DNA of 64,000 nt, taken from Serripes groenlandicus. Lineage: Eukaryota > Mollusca > Bivalvia > Cardiida > Cardiidae. The notes beneath the pieces are model-generated. The model had not been told where the DNA came from and searched no databases. It saw nothing but the letters and a program-made list of their open reading frames with translations. The DNA lies in the NCBI GenBank assembly GCA_031761405.1, contig JASEVX010000375.1:1-64000 (forward strand), read 5' to 3'. Shown piece after piece: positions 32,439 through 41,785 of this stretch. The stretch's first letter is position 1. Every line of letters starts with the position of its first letter. A program made the position numbers and the translations under genes.

Positions 32439-32669
32439 TGAATGAATGAATGAATGTATATTGTTTTATGGCGCATCGACAGCTAAGGTCATTTAGCGCG
32501 CAATTAAATTTAATTATTCATGATCCCTGGGTAAACAAACCAGTACTAGGCTAGAAAATGTGCCTTGCCCAAGGGCACTCCACCATGACCGTAATGCCGC
32601 GACTGGGGATCGAACCCGGGACACCCGGTTTCAAAATCCCCGACGCTAACCACTCGACCACAGCGGATT
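32439..32669 (-). mobile_element. SINE-3, complete, with perfect 14-bp TSD
   Basis: Minus strand: tRNA-like head with GGTCGAGTGGTTAGCG (A-box) and GGGTTCGATCCCC (B-box), then 'catggtggagtgcccttggg', 'ctagcctagtactggtttgt', and a (TTCA)n tail. The direct repeat CTCGACTAATAGAA flanks it exactly (32425-32438 and 32670-32683). A young insertion. Confidence 0.9.
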
Positions 32670-32829
32670 CTCGACTAATAGAAAACAGAAAAAAAGCTGA
32701 GCTGAACAAAAAACCTTAACCGGACGACCACGCCGGACGCCGCCAAGGTCATGACAATAGCTGTCGTTTTTTCAAATGTCGAGCTAAAAACTTGTGCACA
32801 ATTTGTATAAATTCCCTACGAGCTACTAT

Positions 32830-32976
32830 AAATGAAAGTATAATAATTGAATAGGGTTAAAAAATATTATGGCAAAGGAGTTGTAAGCAATCATTCCTTT
32901 TGCCACAATGTTTTCAAGATTGGTCTGCTTCAAATGCATCAGAGAAAGAGCATACATGTGGGAAAGTGAATGTTAA
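32830..32976. mobile_element. Half TTAA-MITE
   Basis: 'ctataaatgaaagtataata' to CATGTGGGAAAGTG; right half only. Confidence 0.5.
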
Positions 32977-33008
32977 AGCATGTACCCCCCCGTTATCTCT
33001 AAGATGAT

Positions 33009-33442
33009 TTAACCCTTTCCCACATATAGACGCTTCTGATGCCTCTGAAGCAGCGATTTTTGAAAACATTGTGACAAAAGGGGAAATTGCTCAAGATGAG
33101 CAATTTCTCCTTTCCAAAATGTTTTCAAATCTATTTAATAGTTATACAATATTTAACCCTTCTCCTGGCATACAACAAATCTGCAGCAGACAACTTTTTA
33201 AACATTGTGACAACAACCTGAAAATTCTCCATGAAAGGCTTAATTGTTATTAAGTTAACAACATTGTGGCCAACATCATGAGCAATTTCACCTTTGGCCA
33301 CAATGTTTTCAAAAGCCGCCTGCTGCCTTTCCGTCGGAATGCGTCTTGCATGTGGGAAAAGGTTAATGGAGATTTACCATATTTTTGTTTAGATGTTTCA
33401 ATGTCTTATGATGCAGGTTTGCTGTATGTGGGAAAGGGTTCG
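33009..33442. mobile_element. Cluster of three overlapping TTAA-MITE pieces
   Basis: 33009-33158 (left half, good TTAACCCTTTCCCACATA end), 33153-33371 (near-complete, GTGGGAAAAGGTTAA) and 33366-33442 (right half ending TATGTGGGAAAGGGTT). The arrangement suggests 33153-33371 sits within an older copy made of the two halves. Confidence 0.6.
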
Positions 33443-33591
33443 TCAATGAATTGTTTCCAGTCTTTAATTATCTACGAAAACCTTACAAGTTCTTCTCCAA
33501 TGACTTGATGTCATTTTTTACAAATCTAAAAGAAATGATTAGTGAGCTAGAACCACATGTATTTAGTGTATTTATAGTTTCTTTAACTTCT

Positions 33592-33835
33592 TTAACCCTT
33601 TCCCTCATACGACAATTCTGCAGCAGACGACTTCGAACATAATTGTCAAAAAATAGAAAATCTCTATAATTGCATGGATAACCTATGAATAAAAGTGGAA
33701 AACATTGTGACAAAAGGAGAAATTGCTAGCTTTGAGCAATTTCTTCTTTTTGTCACTTTGTTTTCAAAATGCCGTCTGCTGCTTATATGAGGCGCTTTCT
33801 GACCCCTCTGCAGCAGATGAAAACCTTTTCTGTGT
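33592..33835. mobile_element. TTAA-MITE with rearranged right end
   Basis: Good left end TTAACCCTTTCCCTCATACG. The right arm breaks after GCCGTCTGCTGC and is followed by an inverted piece of the same arm (TATATGAGGCGCTTTCTGAC). Confidence 0.7.
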
Positions 33836-33867
33836 TGAAAGAGATCTTAAACTCTAAAAAAAAAACC

Positions 33868-34440
33868 AAGAGGCCCAAGAGGAACAGTATCGCTCAACTG
33901 CCATTAGGCAAAAATTAAATCTCCAAAAAGCCCGGACCCCTGGTGGCAATGTTTTTTTAACAATCACCATGGCTTGAAGGAATCTTGTAGAGTGTCAGCC
34001 AAGGACAATTTCTGCAAAATTATTTAAAATCGGCCAAATAGTTTAGGAGGAGAAGATTTTTAAAGTTTTCACTAAAGCCTATAATTATAAGGCTTAAACA
34101 GCCCAGCCCCCAGGTAGATATACTTTAAGACCAATCAACATGGCTTGGTGGAATCTGATAGAGAATCACCATAACACTTCTACAAAATTATTTGAAAATC
34201 AGCCAAATACATTTGTCGGAGAAGATTTTTTAAGTCTTCACTTTAGCCTTATAAGGTAAAATAGCCCCGCCCCACTGGCGGCCATAGTTTTCGGCCAATC
34301 AACATGGCTTGAAGGAATCTGATAGAAGATCACCCTCGGAACATTTCTCCAAATTTATTTGAAAATCAGCTTGACACTTTTGGAGGATAAGATTTTTTTA
34401 AGTTTTCACTATAGCCATATTAAGCAAAATAGCAGATATC
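33868..34440 (-). mobile_element. Pearl-like element, type B core, reverse orientation
   Basis: 'ccaagaggcccaagaggaac' then 'gctcaactgccattagg' at the left end. Three cores carry 'caatcaacatggcttg(g/a)', 'aatctgatagaagatcacc' and 'ggagaagattttttaagt'. They match the 22590 element reversed. The right end is missing. Confidence 0.55.
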
Positions 34441-34677
34441 GGTATTTGAAGATTTAAGTATTATGTAGGATATTTAACCTGTCTGTGTTTTAAGTGAATA
34501 AGATGATTTAGAGTTAAACGATCATGAAAAGTGACATTTAATACTTATACTTAAGATAAAAGGACAAAAGGTTATGATCAATTTCAATTTGTACCAAAAA
34601 CAATCGACTATTTGTATTGAACATATTATGATATTGTTTTGTCAAATAATGCAGACACACCTAAAATCTGTTTTGGG

Positions 34678-34906
34678 AGTTATTGTGGCAAATGGATCAA
34701 ATTTCACCTTTTGCCATAATGATTTCAAAAAGTCGTCTGCTGCAGAGGCTCAGAAAGGCTATATTCAAATATGTGGGAAATGGTTAAAACCATAAATGGA
34801 GAAAATTAAGTTTACTATGAGCAATTTCACCTTTTGCCTCAATTATTTCAAAAGTCGTCTGTTGCAGAGGACAGTCAGGGTATATATGTGGGAAAGGATT
34901 AAAACC
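34678..34906. mobile_element. Two half TTAA-MITEs in tandem
   Basis: 34678-34789 and 34790-34906 are both right halves: 'aatttcaccttttgcc', GTCGTCTGCTGCAGAGG or GTCGTCTGTTGCAGAGG, GTGGGAAATGGTTAAAACC and GTGGGAAAGGATTAAAACC. They share the right flank, so the unit duplicated in tandem. Confidence 0.6.
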
Positions 34907-35636
34907 GTAAGTAGAGAAAATTAGGGCAATACATATCAGGTCATAACCTGATTCAGTGTTAACTTAAATTGATATTGGAGAGAGTTTCCTTTGGAGATAT
35001 AAAGACCCAAAACATTGAATGGGTATAAAAATATGAATGGTAAAGGTGTTAGAAATTGACAACATGAGTATTACTGCAAAAACACCACTTTCTTATATTG
35101 TTTCATTAAAATGTCGAAAGAGCAAACGTCATTTTTTCGTTCCCGGTTCAAGCAATTACATTACATAGAAAAGCAAATGAAGCAGATAAGGAAAAAAACA
35201 GAGCATATTCTGGAGTACTTTCCTCTTATTACTATGTAATATCCACTCTCTTACACAATCGGTTATCATTAATACAGTCACATAAGATTGAGTGTAAGGA
35301 ATGGTAACTCTGCAAAGGAGATTGCGTAATATCATAAGATGTCAGGAACCAGACTACATCTAGCACGCCTTTTTTTGGTTCTCTATTTTACTGTTTAGAT
35401 TAGATACAGTATTCATTTCGCTATACTAAATATGTACATACACTGAATTAATATATAGGCCTTTCTCTTTTTTTTTTAATTTGTAAAATTCGCACATGTA
35501 CAGAGAGTGTAAAAGGGATGTTTTAAAAATCATTTACCTTAAATTAATATACTTAGTAAGGACAAAGAGAAATTTCGATATGTGGTCACCCTGGCAGGTC
35601 TAAAAATCTCCATGTGCTCAATTTCAAAGCATTCTA
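34907..35636. other. Unassigned DNA with one small charged ORF
   Basis: No repeat recognised. A 42-codon plus-strand frame at 35111-35239 begins 'MSKEQTSFFRSRFKQLHYIE' and is rich in Lys/Gln/Glu; it is too short and unconserved-looking to call a gene. Confidence 0.3.
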
Positions 35637-35830
35637 ACAGGAAGGAATTCCATCCACACACATGCTAGAGTGCTGATTTGGTTTGGCTATTTGAGCAATG
35701 TTGACCTTGATATTTGACCTTGGCTGGTCAAACACAAACTTGTCTGTCAGCTCCTTTAATATCCAAGTTTTGTATGAATTGTGAGGGAACTTGTGAAACT
35801 TAACAGAGTCCAGATAAGGAGGCGTATACA
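35637..35830 (-). CDS. Candidate exon 4 of the IL-17-receptor-like gene
   Basis: A minus-strand frame with coding character (less AT-rich than its flanks) encodes 'YLDSVKFHKFPHNSYKTW', 'ILKELTDKFVFDQPRS' and 'NIKVNIAQIAKPNQHSSM'. The F-x(n)-W-x(n)-F-x-D-x(n)-V-x(n)-KP spacing resembles the second half of the first FN3-like domain of IL-17 receptors. Splice borders are unclear. The 5' border is somewhere before 35830, where a dispersed palindrome begins. A stop (TAG 35636-35634) lies just past 'DGIPSC', so either a donor precedes it or the frame ends. Assignment to the gene at 39.4-46.4 kb is inferred from strand and similarity. Confidence 0.4.
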
Positions 35831-35865
35831 GCTCTTTTCCCCACAACATCTCTCTTATCCTACAA

Positions 35866-35930
35866 CAAACCCTATGTGTGTACTTAAAAGAATCGTCTAT
35901 GTTTGAGTACCCACATAATAGGTTTGTTAG
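35866..35930. repeat. Copy of the dispersed 75-bp palindrome
   Basis: 'aaaccctatgtgtgtactta' and 'gagtacccacataataggtt' arms; somewhat decayed relative to 10704-10782. Confidence 0.5.
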
Positions 35931-36276
35931 GTCAAATTGCTTGAAGGAATCTAATAGAGGGTCACCCAAGGAACATTTCTACAAAATCATTTGTAAATTG
36001 GCCCGTAACACTTTCGGAGGAGAGGATTTTTTCACTAATTTTTTCTTTCAGTTGCCATGGAACCAAGAATTGTGCATGGATACAAAATAATGAAGGAATT
36101 TAGGAGAGAACATTAAGAGGATGCTTCCTATGAAGTTTAATCCCAATTGGCCAAGTGGTTAGGGCGGAGAAGTCGTTTGAAGCAAAAAGTTGACGCACGC
36201 ACACACGCACACACGCACAACAGACTATACGCCATGACATAAGCTCGACTGGCTGTCAGCCAGTGGAGCTAAAAAT
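35931..36276 (-). mobile_element. Pearl-like element, type B, end fragment
   Basis: One core ('ggaatctaatagagggtcac', 'tttcggaggagagg'), then a CACGCACACACG microsatellite (36194-36220), then 'gacataagctcgactggc' and GCCAGTGGAGC. It has the terminus missing from the 33868 element. Confidence 0.55.
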
Positions 36277-36507
36277 TGTTTTTACCTTAATGTGACCTAA
36301 TTTTGAAACTGACCATTAGTTGATAGAGAAAAACGTTCTGATACAAATTCATTAAGATTTAATGTGATCAACTTCTCGAATACTCAATGTTCATTCTATG
36401 AATTTATAAATTGACCTAGTTATGCAGTTTTCGAATAGAAATTGAGATACAAGTGGAAGTTGATGCATAGCATTGATGTTGCAAACATAGATACTCAGTT
36501 GATGGCA

Positions 36508-36746
36508 CATAAACTTTCTCCACATACATCAAATTTGCAGCAGACGACTTTGAAAACATTTGGTAGATTATGGAAAATATGGAAAAACTCAATAAATGAA
36601 AATTTAATTATTTAAAAAAGGTTGAAAAGCTTGTGGCAATAGTATAAATTGCTAGTTTTGAGCAATTTCTCCTTTTATCACAATGTTTTCAAAAGACATC
36701 TGCTGCAGAGATGTAAGAAAGCATCTATATGTGGGAGAGAGAATAA
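36508..36746. mobile_element. TTAA-MITE, CACATA subtype, decayed ends
   Basis: 'aactttctccacatacatca' to TATGTGGGAGAGAG; central hairpin GCTAGTTTTGAGC. Confidence 0.6.
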
Positions 36747-36869
36747 TTGATAAAACATATATAACTGTGCTGCTGATTTACTTAGTGACTGATAATCAAA
36801 ATAGCATCAATGACCATACATTGAATTATATTTCGCACTATAAAGTTGTGAATGTCCTTCATCGAACAT

Positions 36870-37121
36870 TGATTGATTGGGGTAACAATTTCTCAGTTAT
36901 ATCACGGCTGCCAGTTCACCACTCATGCATTTCCTGGTTTCCCAAGCAACTGGCTGCTTTTCCACATAGACTTAGCCCATTGATGGAAGATGAATGATGC
37001 ATGTCACATTAACTTTTGTCAATCGTCGGAAAGAAATTTGGCCGAGCTGGGATTCGAACTCACAACCCCTGGATTGACAGCCCGCCTCTCTACCGACTGA
37101 GCTACCGGGGCTCATGCAGCT
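36870..37121 (-). mobile_element. SINE-1, complete, with TSD
   Basis: Minus strand: a clear tRNA-like head, GGTAGCTCAGTCGGTAGAG (A-box) and GAGTTCGAATCCC (B-box), closing GCTCGGCC. The body follows ('gattgacaaaagttaatg', 'gtggaaaagcagccagttgc', 'gaactggcagccgtgatata') and the tail ends AATCAATCAA. The direct repeat TTCATCRAACAT (36858-36869 and 37122-37133, one mismatch) flanks it. It is a retroposon, not a functional tRNA gene. Confidence 0.88.
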
Positions 37122-37236
37122 TTCATCAAACATAATTTTATACATTTCACTGTACATTACCAATCTTCACACCAAGCTGCGGTTGGCAGTATGTCATGGC
37201 AATTTCTAGTAAGCGATCAGAAACAATTATGCTATA

Positions 37237-37469
37237 ATAACCCTTTCCCCATACGACAATTCTGCAGCAGACGACTTTGAACATATTTTGTCAAAAAATA
37301 GGAAATCTCTATAATTTAATGGATAACCTATGACCAAAAGTGGAAAACATTGTGACAAAAGAAGAAGAAATTGCTTGTTTTGAACAATTTCTTTGTTTGT
37401 CACTATGTTTTCAAAAAGCCGTCTGCTGCAGACGCGTCAGAAAGCGTCTATATGAGGGGAAAGGGATAA
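37237..37469. mobile_element. MITE of the TTAA family flanked by ATAA
   Basis: 233 bp. Its flanks read ATAA on both sides (ATAACCCTTTCCCC and GGGGAAAGGGATAA) instead of TTAA. It forms a 280-bp tandem unit with the next copy. Confidence 0.85.
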
Positions 37470-37516
37470 TGCAATTGAAAGCCATTGTGACATTGACATG
37501 TATTCTTGAAAAAAAA

Positions 37517-37747
37517 TTAACCCTTTCCCTCATACGACAATTCTGCAGCAGACGACATTGAACATATTTTGTCAAAAAATAGGAAATCTCTATAATTGAA
37601 TGGATAACCTATGACCAAAAGTGGAAAACATTGCGACAAAAGAAGAAATTGCTCATCTCGAGCAATTTCTTCTTTTGTCACTATGTTTTCAAAAAGCTGT
37701 CTGCTACAGACGTCTCAGAAAGCGTCTATATGAGGGGAAAGGGATAA
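37517..37747. mobile_element. TTAA-family MITE, second tandem unit
   Basis: TTAACCCTTTCCCTCATACG to GGGGAAAGGGATAA. Hairpin GCTCATCTCGAGC. The 50-bp right flank ('atgcaattgaaagccattg') is the same as that of the 37237 copy, so MITE plus flank duplicated (period 280 bp). Confidence 0.85.
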
Positions 37748-37795
37748 TGCAATTGAAAGCCATTGTGACATTGACATGTGTTCTCGAAAACCACA

Positions 37796-38196
37796 TTAAA
37801 ACCTTTCCAGCATATAGAGGCTTTCTGATGCCTTTTGAAAACATGATAGCAAAAAGAGAAATTGCTCACAATAAGCAATTTCTTGATTTGCCACAATGTC
37901 TTCAACTCTATTTAACCCTTTCCCTCATACGACAATTCTGCAGCAGACGACTTTGGACATATCTTGTCAAAAGATGGAAAATCTCTATAACTGAATGGAT
38001 AACCTATGACTAAAAGTGGAAAACATTGTGGCAAAAGTAGAAATTGCTCGTTTTGAGCAATTTCTTCTTTTGTCACTATGTTTTCAAAAAGCTGTCTGCT
38101 GCATAGGCGTCAGAAACCGTCTATATGAGGGAAAGGGTTAATAATCAAATTCTCATTTATGGAGAGATTGTCTGCTGCAGATTTGTTGTAGGTGGG
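37796..38196. mobile_element. Older TTAA-MITE hosting a younger one
   Basis: Left half 37796-37911 (TTAAAACCTTTCCAGCATAT to 'ttcaactctat') and right half 38142-38196 ('taatcaaattctcatttatg' to GTAGGTGGGAA). Removing 37912-38141 and one TTAA restores the family's usual 'caactctatttaataat'. Confidence 0.8.
37912..38141. mobile_element. TTAA-MITE inserted in the TTAA of an older MITE
   Basis: 230 bp, TTAACCCTTTCCCTCATACG to GAGGGAAAGGGTTAA. The host's TTAA is present once on each side, so the target-site duplication is TTAA. Confidence 0.92.
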
Positions 38197-38560
38197 AATG
38201 AGCAATTTCTCCACTTACCACAATTCTTTAATTTCTACTCAATTATGGAACTTTCAGTTAACCCTTTCCCTTATATAGACGCTTCCTGACGTCTCTGCAG
38301 TAGACAGCTTTTTGAAAACATAGTGACAAAAGAGGAAATTGCTCAAAACGAGCAATTTCTCCTATTGCCACAATGTTTTCCACTTTTAGTAATAGCTAGG
38401 TTATCCATTCAATTATAGAGATTTTCTATTTTTTGACAAAATATGTTCGAAGTCGTCTGCTGCAGAATTGTTGTATGAGGGAAAGGGTTAAAGAGATTTT
38501 CTCATATATTTGTCTTGGTTTTTCCAAAGGCAGATTTGGTGTATGTGGGAATGATATAAA
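38196..38560. mobile_element. Second older MITE hosting a younger copy
   Basis: Left part 38196-38257 ('gagcaatttctccacttacc' to 'aactttcag') and right part 38492-38560 ('agagattttctcatatattt' to GTATGTGGGAATG) are halves of one older MITE interrupted at its TTAA. Confidence 0.75.
38258..38491. mobile_element. TTAA-MITE, reference copy of the family
   Basis: 234 bp. In order: TTAA; terminal inverted repeat CCCTTTCCC; arm with GACGCTTCCTGACGTC and CTGCAGTAGAC (normally CTGCAGCAGACG); central perfect hairpin with arms GAAATTGCTC/GAGCAATTTC around AAAAC; 'catagtgacaaaag' and its counterpart 'ttgccacaatg' flanking it; 'ttatccattcaattatagag'; a second arm block GTCGTCTGCTGCAG; and GAGGGAAAGGG, TTAA. 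Non-coding. TTAA target sites with CCC-starting termini are characteristic of piggyBac-class elements, hence the call piggyBac-like MITE. It sits in the TTAA of an older copy. Confidence 0.92.
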
Positions 38561-38615
38561 GAGCCATAGATACCTCAGGAGCAATTTTTCATAATCTAAT
38601 ATCTTTATTTGACAC

Positions 38616-38700
38616 TCAAACCCTATGTTATTGGTACTTAAAAGAATCATCTCAGTGAGACAATTATTTTGAGTGCCCACAACATAGGATTTGGTTGAGT
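38616..38700. repeat. Copy of the dispersed 75-bp palindrome
   Basis: 'aaaccctatgttattggtac' and 'gtgcccacaacataggattt' arms with loop CATCTCAGTGAGACAA. A second partial copy at 39066-39122 has the right arm only. Confidence 0.6.
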
Positions 38701-38739
38701 CATAAGAGTGATTGATAACGTGGGAATTTTTTTTGTCTA

Positions 38740-38969
38740 TTAACCTTTTCCCTCATATATACGCTTTCTGACGCCTCTGCAGCAGATGGCTTTTTGAAAA
38801 CATAGTGACAAAAGAAGAAATTGCTGAAAATAAGCAATTTCTCCTTTTGACACAATGTTTTCCACTTTTAGTCATAGGTTATCCATTCAATTATAGAGAT
38901 TTTCTATTTTTTGACAAAACATGTTCAAAGTCGTCTGCTGCAGAATTGTCATATGAGGGAAAGGGTTAA
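38740..38969. mobile_element. TTAA-MITE, complete
   Basis: 230 bp, TTAACCTTTTCCCTCATATA to GAGGGAAAGGGTTAA; hairpin slightly decayed (GCTGAAAATAAGC). Confidence 0.9.
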
Positions 38970-39159
38970 AGGTGTTTCCAAATTTGTCTGCTGTATATTT
39001 GTTGTATGTCTGGGAAAGATCAAAAGATCTAGATAAGGGGCATTTTTCATTTTCTAAAATCCTTATTTGACACTCAAACTCAGTGAGACGATTATTTTGA
39101 GTGCCCACAACATAGGATTTGGTTGAGTAATAAAAGTAATATTGTAGGGAAAAGACAAG

Positions 39160-39388
39160 TTAACCCTTTCCTAACTATAGATGCATTTTCACGCATCTGC
39201 AGCAGACGACTTTTGAACACATCGTGACGAAAGGAGAAATTGCTCAAAACAAGCAATTTCTCCTTTTGCCACAATGTTTTCAACTTCTTTCAGTAATTAC
39301 ACCCACAATTATAGAGATTTTCCATATATTTTAGTAGACATTTTAAATGTTGTCTGCTGCAGATTTGCTGTTCGGGGGACAGGGTTAA
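39160..39388. mobile_element. TTAA-MITE abutting a splice donor
   Basis: 229 bp, TTAACCCTTTCCTAACTATA to GGGGGACAGGGTTAA. Its right TTAA (39385-39388) is the complement of the bases directly after the exon 3 donor (minus strand AG|GTTAA), so the MITE supplies nearly all of the intron's 5' end. Confidence 0.85.
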
Positions 39389-39389
39389 C

Positions 39390-39540
39390 CTCCGCTTTTC
39401 TAGTCCTCCGTATAGTTTAATATCATTCATACCATCATAAGGGGGTTTCCATGTAAAACTGGCCGAAGTTCGTCCACTTGCAAGCTCTATTTCTTTTGAA
39501 GTCAGGTCTCTTGGTTTGCCAGGCCATTTGTCTCTGAATT
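39390..39540 (-). CDS. Exon 3 of a putative IL-17-receptor-like gene
   Basis: Preceded by a good acceptor (TTTTTGTTTGTAG) and followed by AG|GTTAA. Entered in phase 1 it reads 'FRDKWPGKPRDLTSKEIELA', then 'SGRTSASFTWKPPYDGMNDIKLYGG' (part of it given here). The W-P-x-x-P-x-x-L start, SASFTWKPP and D-I-K-L-Y-G-G are what an FN3-like ectodomain strand series shows. Together with the Cys-rich exons upstream, it best resembles the first extracellular domain of IL-17 receptors, a family enlarged in bivalves. Another FN3 receptor remains possible. 151 bp; ends in phase 2. Confidence 0.55.
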
Positions 39541-39649
39541 CTACAAACAAAAATATATAAACAGTATTATTTCATTGATTCAACTGAGTGTTGTTCACTA
39601 GACTGAATCAAACTACTTTTGAAAAATCATTATATGAACAAGAACTGTC

Positions 39650-40016
39650 TGACTATAATGTCATAGGGAGAGAAAATATGCATCCTGTCGGGGGCTTGAT
39701 CTGGGACTTCTTGTTTTCAGGGCGAGTTCTTTACTGAATGAACTAACTTGGCTGCTAACATAAAATCGCTCCAAATGTTTACAATTTCTGACTGCGACAT
39801 TCATCCCTGCTTAACTGGAAATGTGTCCTCTAGTTTCAGAAATAAAGAGCCAAGAATGTCATAATATACGCTGCAAGTGCTGTAAAACTGACTGTCAATG
39901 TCACAGGGAGAGAACAAGCATGCAGCCAGTCTGGGGCTTGAACTTGGGACCTTTCCTCTTTCCTCTTTCAGGGCAACTACTATACTGTCTGACATAACCA
40001 GGCTGCTTACATGGAG
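39650..40016 (-). mobile_element. Two tandem copies of a tRNA-headed SINE-like sequence
   Basis: 39650-39755 and 39893-40016 repeat 'cagggagagaa', GGGGCTTGA and 'accaggctgcttacatgg' (or close). The minus strand gives AAGTTCAAGCCCC, a B-box-like sequence. They lie in the intron between exons 2 and 3. Body family not identified. Confidence 0.45.
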
Positions 40017-40237
40017 TAATGTCCAAGGTTATAGATAAGATGCAAGTTTCTCCATTTTTTTTCCACTATGTTTTCAAAAGTTTTCTGCTGCACAAGAAAC
40101 AAGAGCACCACAAGCAAACGCCAACACTCTTCTGCTTTTTTCTAAGTTATAAAAGGGGCATTACTGAGTTATTATACCCTGAAAAATACCCTTGTGCCTT
40201 TGAAAAACAGACAAGGAAAAATGTTGGCTAAACTTAC

Positions 40238-40289
40238 CAGTGTGGTAGCAGCGGTTATCAATTCTCTGTATTCTACAAGGCACATCTTC
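40238..40289 (-). CDS. Exon 2 of the putative IL-17-receptor-like gene
   Basis: A 52-bp exon with an excellent acceptor (TTATTACATTTACAG) and consensus donor (G|GTAAGT). Entered in phase 0 it reads EDVPCRIQRIDNRCYHT plus one base; joined to exon 3 it continues in frame (HTEFRDKWPG). Two Cys residues nine apart, just before W-P-x-K-P, fit the Cys-containing lead into the first domain of an IL-17-receptor-like protein. The exact frame match across three exons is the main support that this is a real gene. Confidence 0.65.
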
Positions 40290-40596
40290 CTGTAAATGTA
40301 ATAAAAGCAAGTTATCTATCCGTTGTACCAACTTTAATTGATTGATTGGAAAATAAGTGTGAAAATGGCCGAACAAGATCAGGTACTAAGGGAGATAACC
40401 ACCTAATATAGGCAAGTTATATTCCTTGTATTGTTTTCCTTCCTCCTTATCTTTATGTATTGTCGGTGTAAATTGAGCTGTTGCCTGTTGTATACATAAC
40501 CGCATAGGCATTTTGTGGTAAGTATGACTGACTATCTCCTGTGATCTACGACTAACTCTCGTTATAAAATCTTCAAACAAAATACTCTAAATTACA

Positions 40597-40806
40597 TTGA
40601 TTGATTGATTGGGGTTTAACGCCATTTTTAACAATTTCTCAGTTATATCACAGCGGCCAGTTCACCTACTCATGCATTTCCTGGTTTTCTCACAACAGTA
40701 CTCCACACAACAATCTTCCCAAGCGACTGGCTGCTTTTCCACATAGACTTAGCCAAATGGTGGAAGACAAAGGATGCATGTCGCATTGACTTTTGTCAAT
40801 CGTCGG
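40597..40806 (-). mobile_element. SINE-1, 5'-truncated, with perfect 11-bp TSD
   Basis: Tail and body match 36870-37121 but the tRNA-like head is absent. TCTAAATTACA flanks both sides exactly (40586-40596 and 40807-40817), so the truncation happened at insertion. A MITE fragment follows at 40845-40903. Confidence 0.88.
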
Positions 40807-40951
40807 TCTAAATTACAAAATCAATGCTTGTTCTTTCATTTATCGAGACTCAAATTTTCAATGTCCACTGCTGCCGATTTGTTGTATGTTGGAAAAGGTT
40901 AAGACCACACAAAACGCCCCTTATCTAGAGGTCTGAAACTAATATTATCAT

Positions 40952-41183
40952 ACCGCCTCAGTGGTGTAGTGGTAGAGTGTCTGCCTCATGATCGGTTCGG
41001 TCATACCAAAGACTTTAAAAATTGGTATTAGTGGCTAACAGCCCTCCTAGGGTTGCAGGATTAGCATCACAACTGACTGGCTGGTGTCAGGATAAATGGA
41101 CCAGTAGTACTGGTAACCTACCCAGGAAATGCTGTGATATAACAGAAAAATTGTTGAAAGTGGTGTAAAACACCAATCAATTA
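40952..41183 (+). mobile_element. SINE-2, complete, with perfect 16-bp TSD
   Basis: tRNA-like head (AGTGGTGTAGTGGTAGAG as A-box; CGGTTCGGTCA as weak B-box), then 'gtcataccaaagacttt', 'ggtattagtggctaacagcc', 'ctagggttgcaggattagca', 'aactgactggctggtgtcag', and the shared tail 'cagaaaaattgttgaaagtg'. AAACTAATATTATCAT flanks it exactly (40936-40951 and 41184-41199). This is the reference copy for the family from which the 59-bp satellite appears to derive. Confidence 0.9.
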
Positions 41184-41310
41184 AAACTAATATTATCATG
41201 TATTACGCACTGTTACAGAAATCGCCCTAATGACACAAAGTGTCACGTAACCATTGTTACATGAATTGTTCATTGGGGTTAAATATTATGGATTATAGAT
41301 GTAATATTAA

Positions 41311-41540
41311 TTAACCCTTTCCTTCATACGACAATTCCGCAGCAGACGGCTTTGAACATATTTTGTCAAAAAATGGAAAATCTCTATAATTGAATGGATA
41401 ACCTATGACTAAAAGTGGAAAACATTGTGTCAAAAGGAGAAATTGCTTGTTTTGAGCAATTTCTTCTTTTGTCACTACGTTTTCAAAAAGCTGTCTGCTG
41501 CAGAGGCGTCAGAAAGCGTCTATATGAGGGAAAGGATTAA
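41311..41540. mobile_element. TTAA-MITE, complete
   Basis: 230 bp, TTAACCCTTTCCTTCATACG to GAGGGAAAGGATTAA; hairpin GCTTGTTTTGAGC. Confidence 0.9.
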
Positions 41541-41564
41541 AGGCATTCAGCCATATAATATTAA

Positions 41565-41785
41565 TTAACCCTTGCCCACATACAACAAATTGGTTGCAGA
41601 CAACTTTGCAAATATCGAGATATAAACAGAGGATTATTTCTGTAAATGAAAGTATAATAATTAAAAACAATGTTGCAAAAGAGGGACTTGCTTATTATGA
41701 GCAATTTCTCCCTTTGGCTCAATGTCTTCAAACATCGTCTACTGCAAAGGATTCAGAAAGCGTCTTTTCGTAGGAATTTGTTAGA
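41565..41785. mobile_element. TTAA-MITE, CACATA subtype, decayed
   Basis: TTAACCCTTGCCCACATACA at the left; the right end has decayed (TTTTCGTAGGAATTTGTTAG). Confidence 0.65.

Noticed and set aside
36972..37163. A tRNA gene and an ORF in the SINE-1 head
   Set aside because: A- and B-boxes belong to a retroposon with body, tail and TSD; the ORF is its translation.
37340..38013. ORFs encoding similar proteins at 37340 and 37621
   Set aside because: Both are translations of tandemly duplicated MITEs, so their similarity is not gene duplication.
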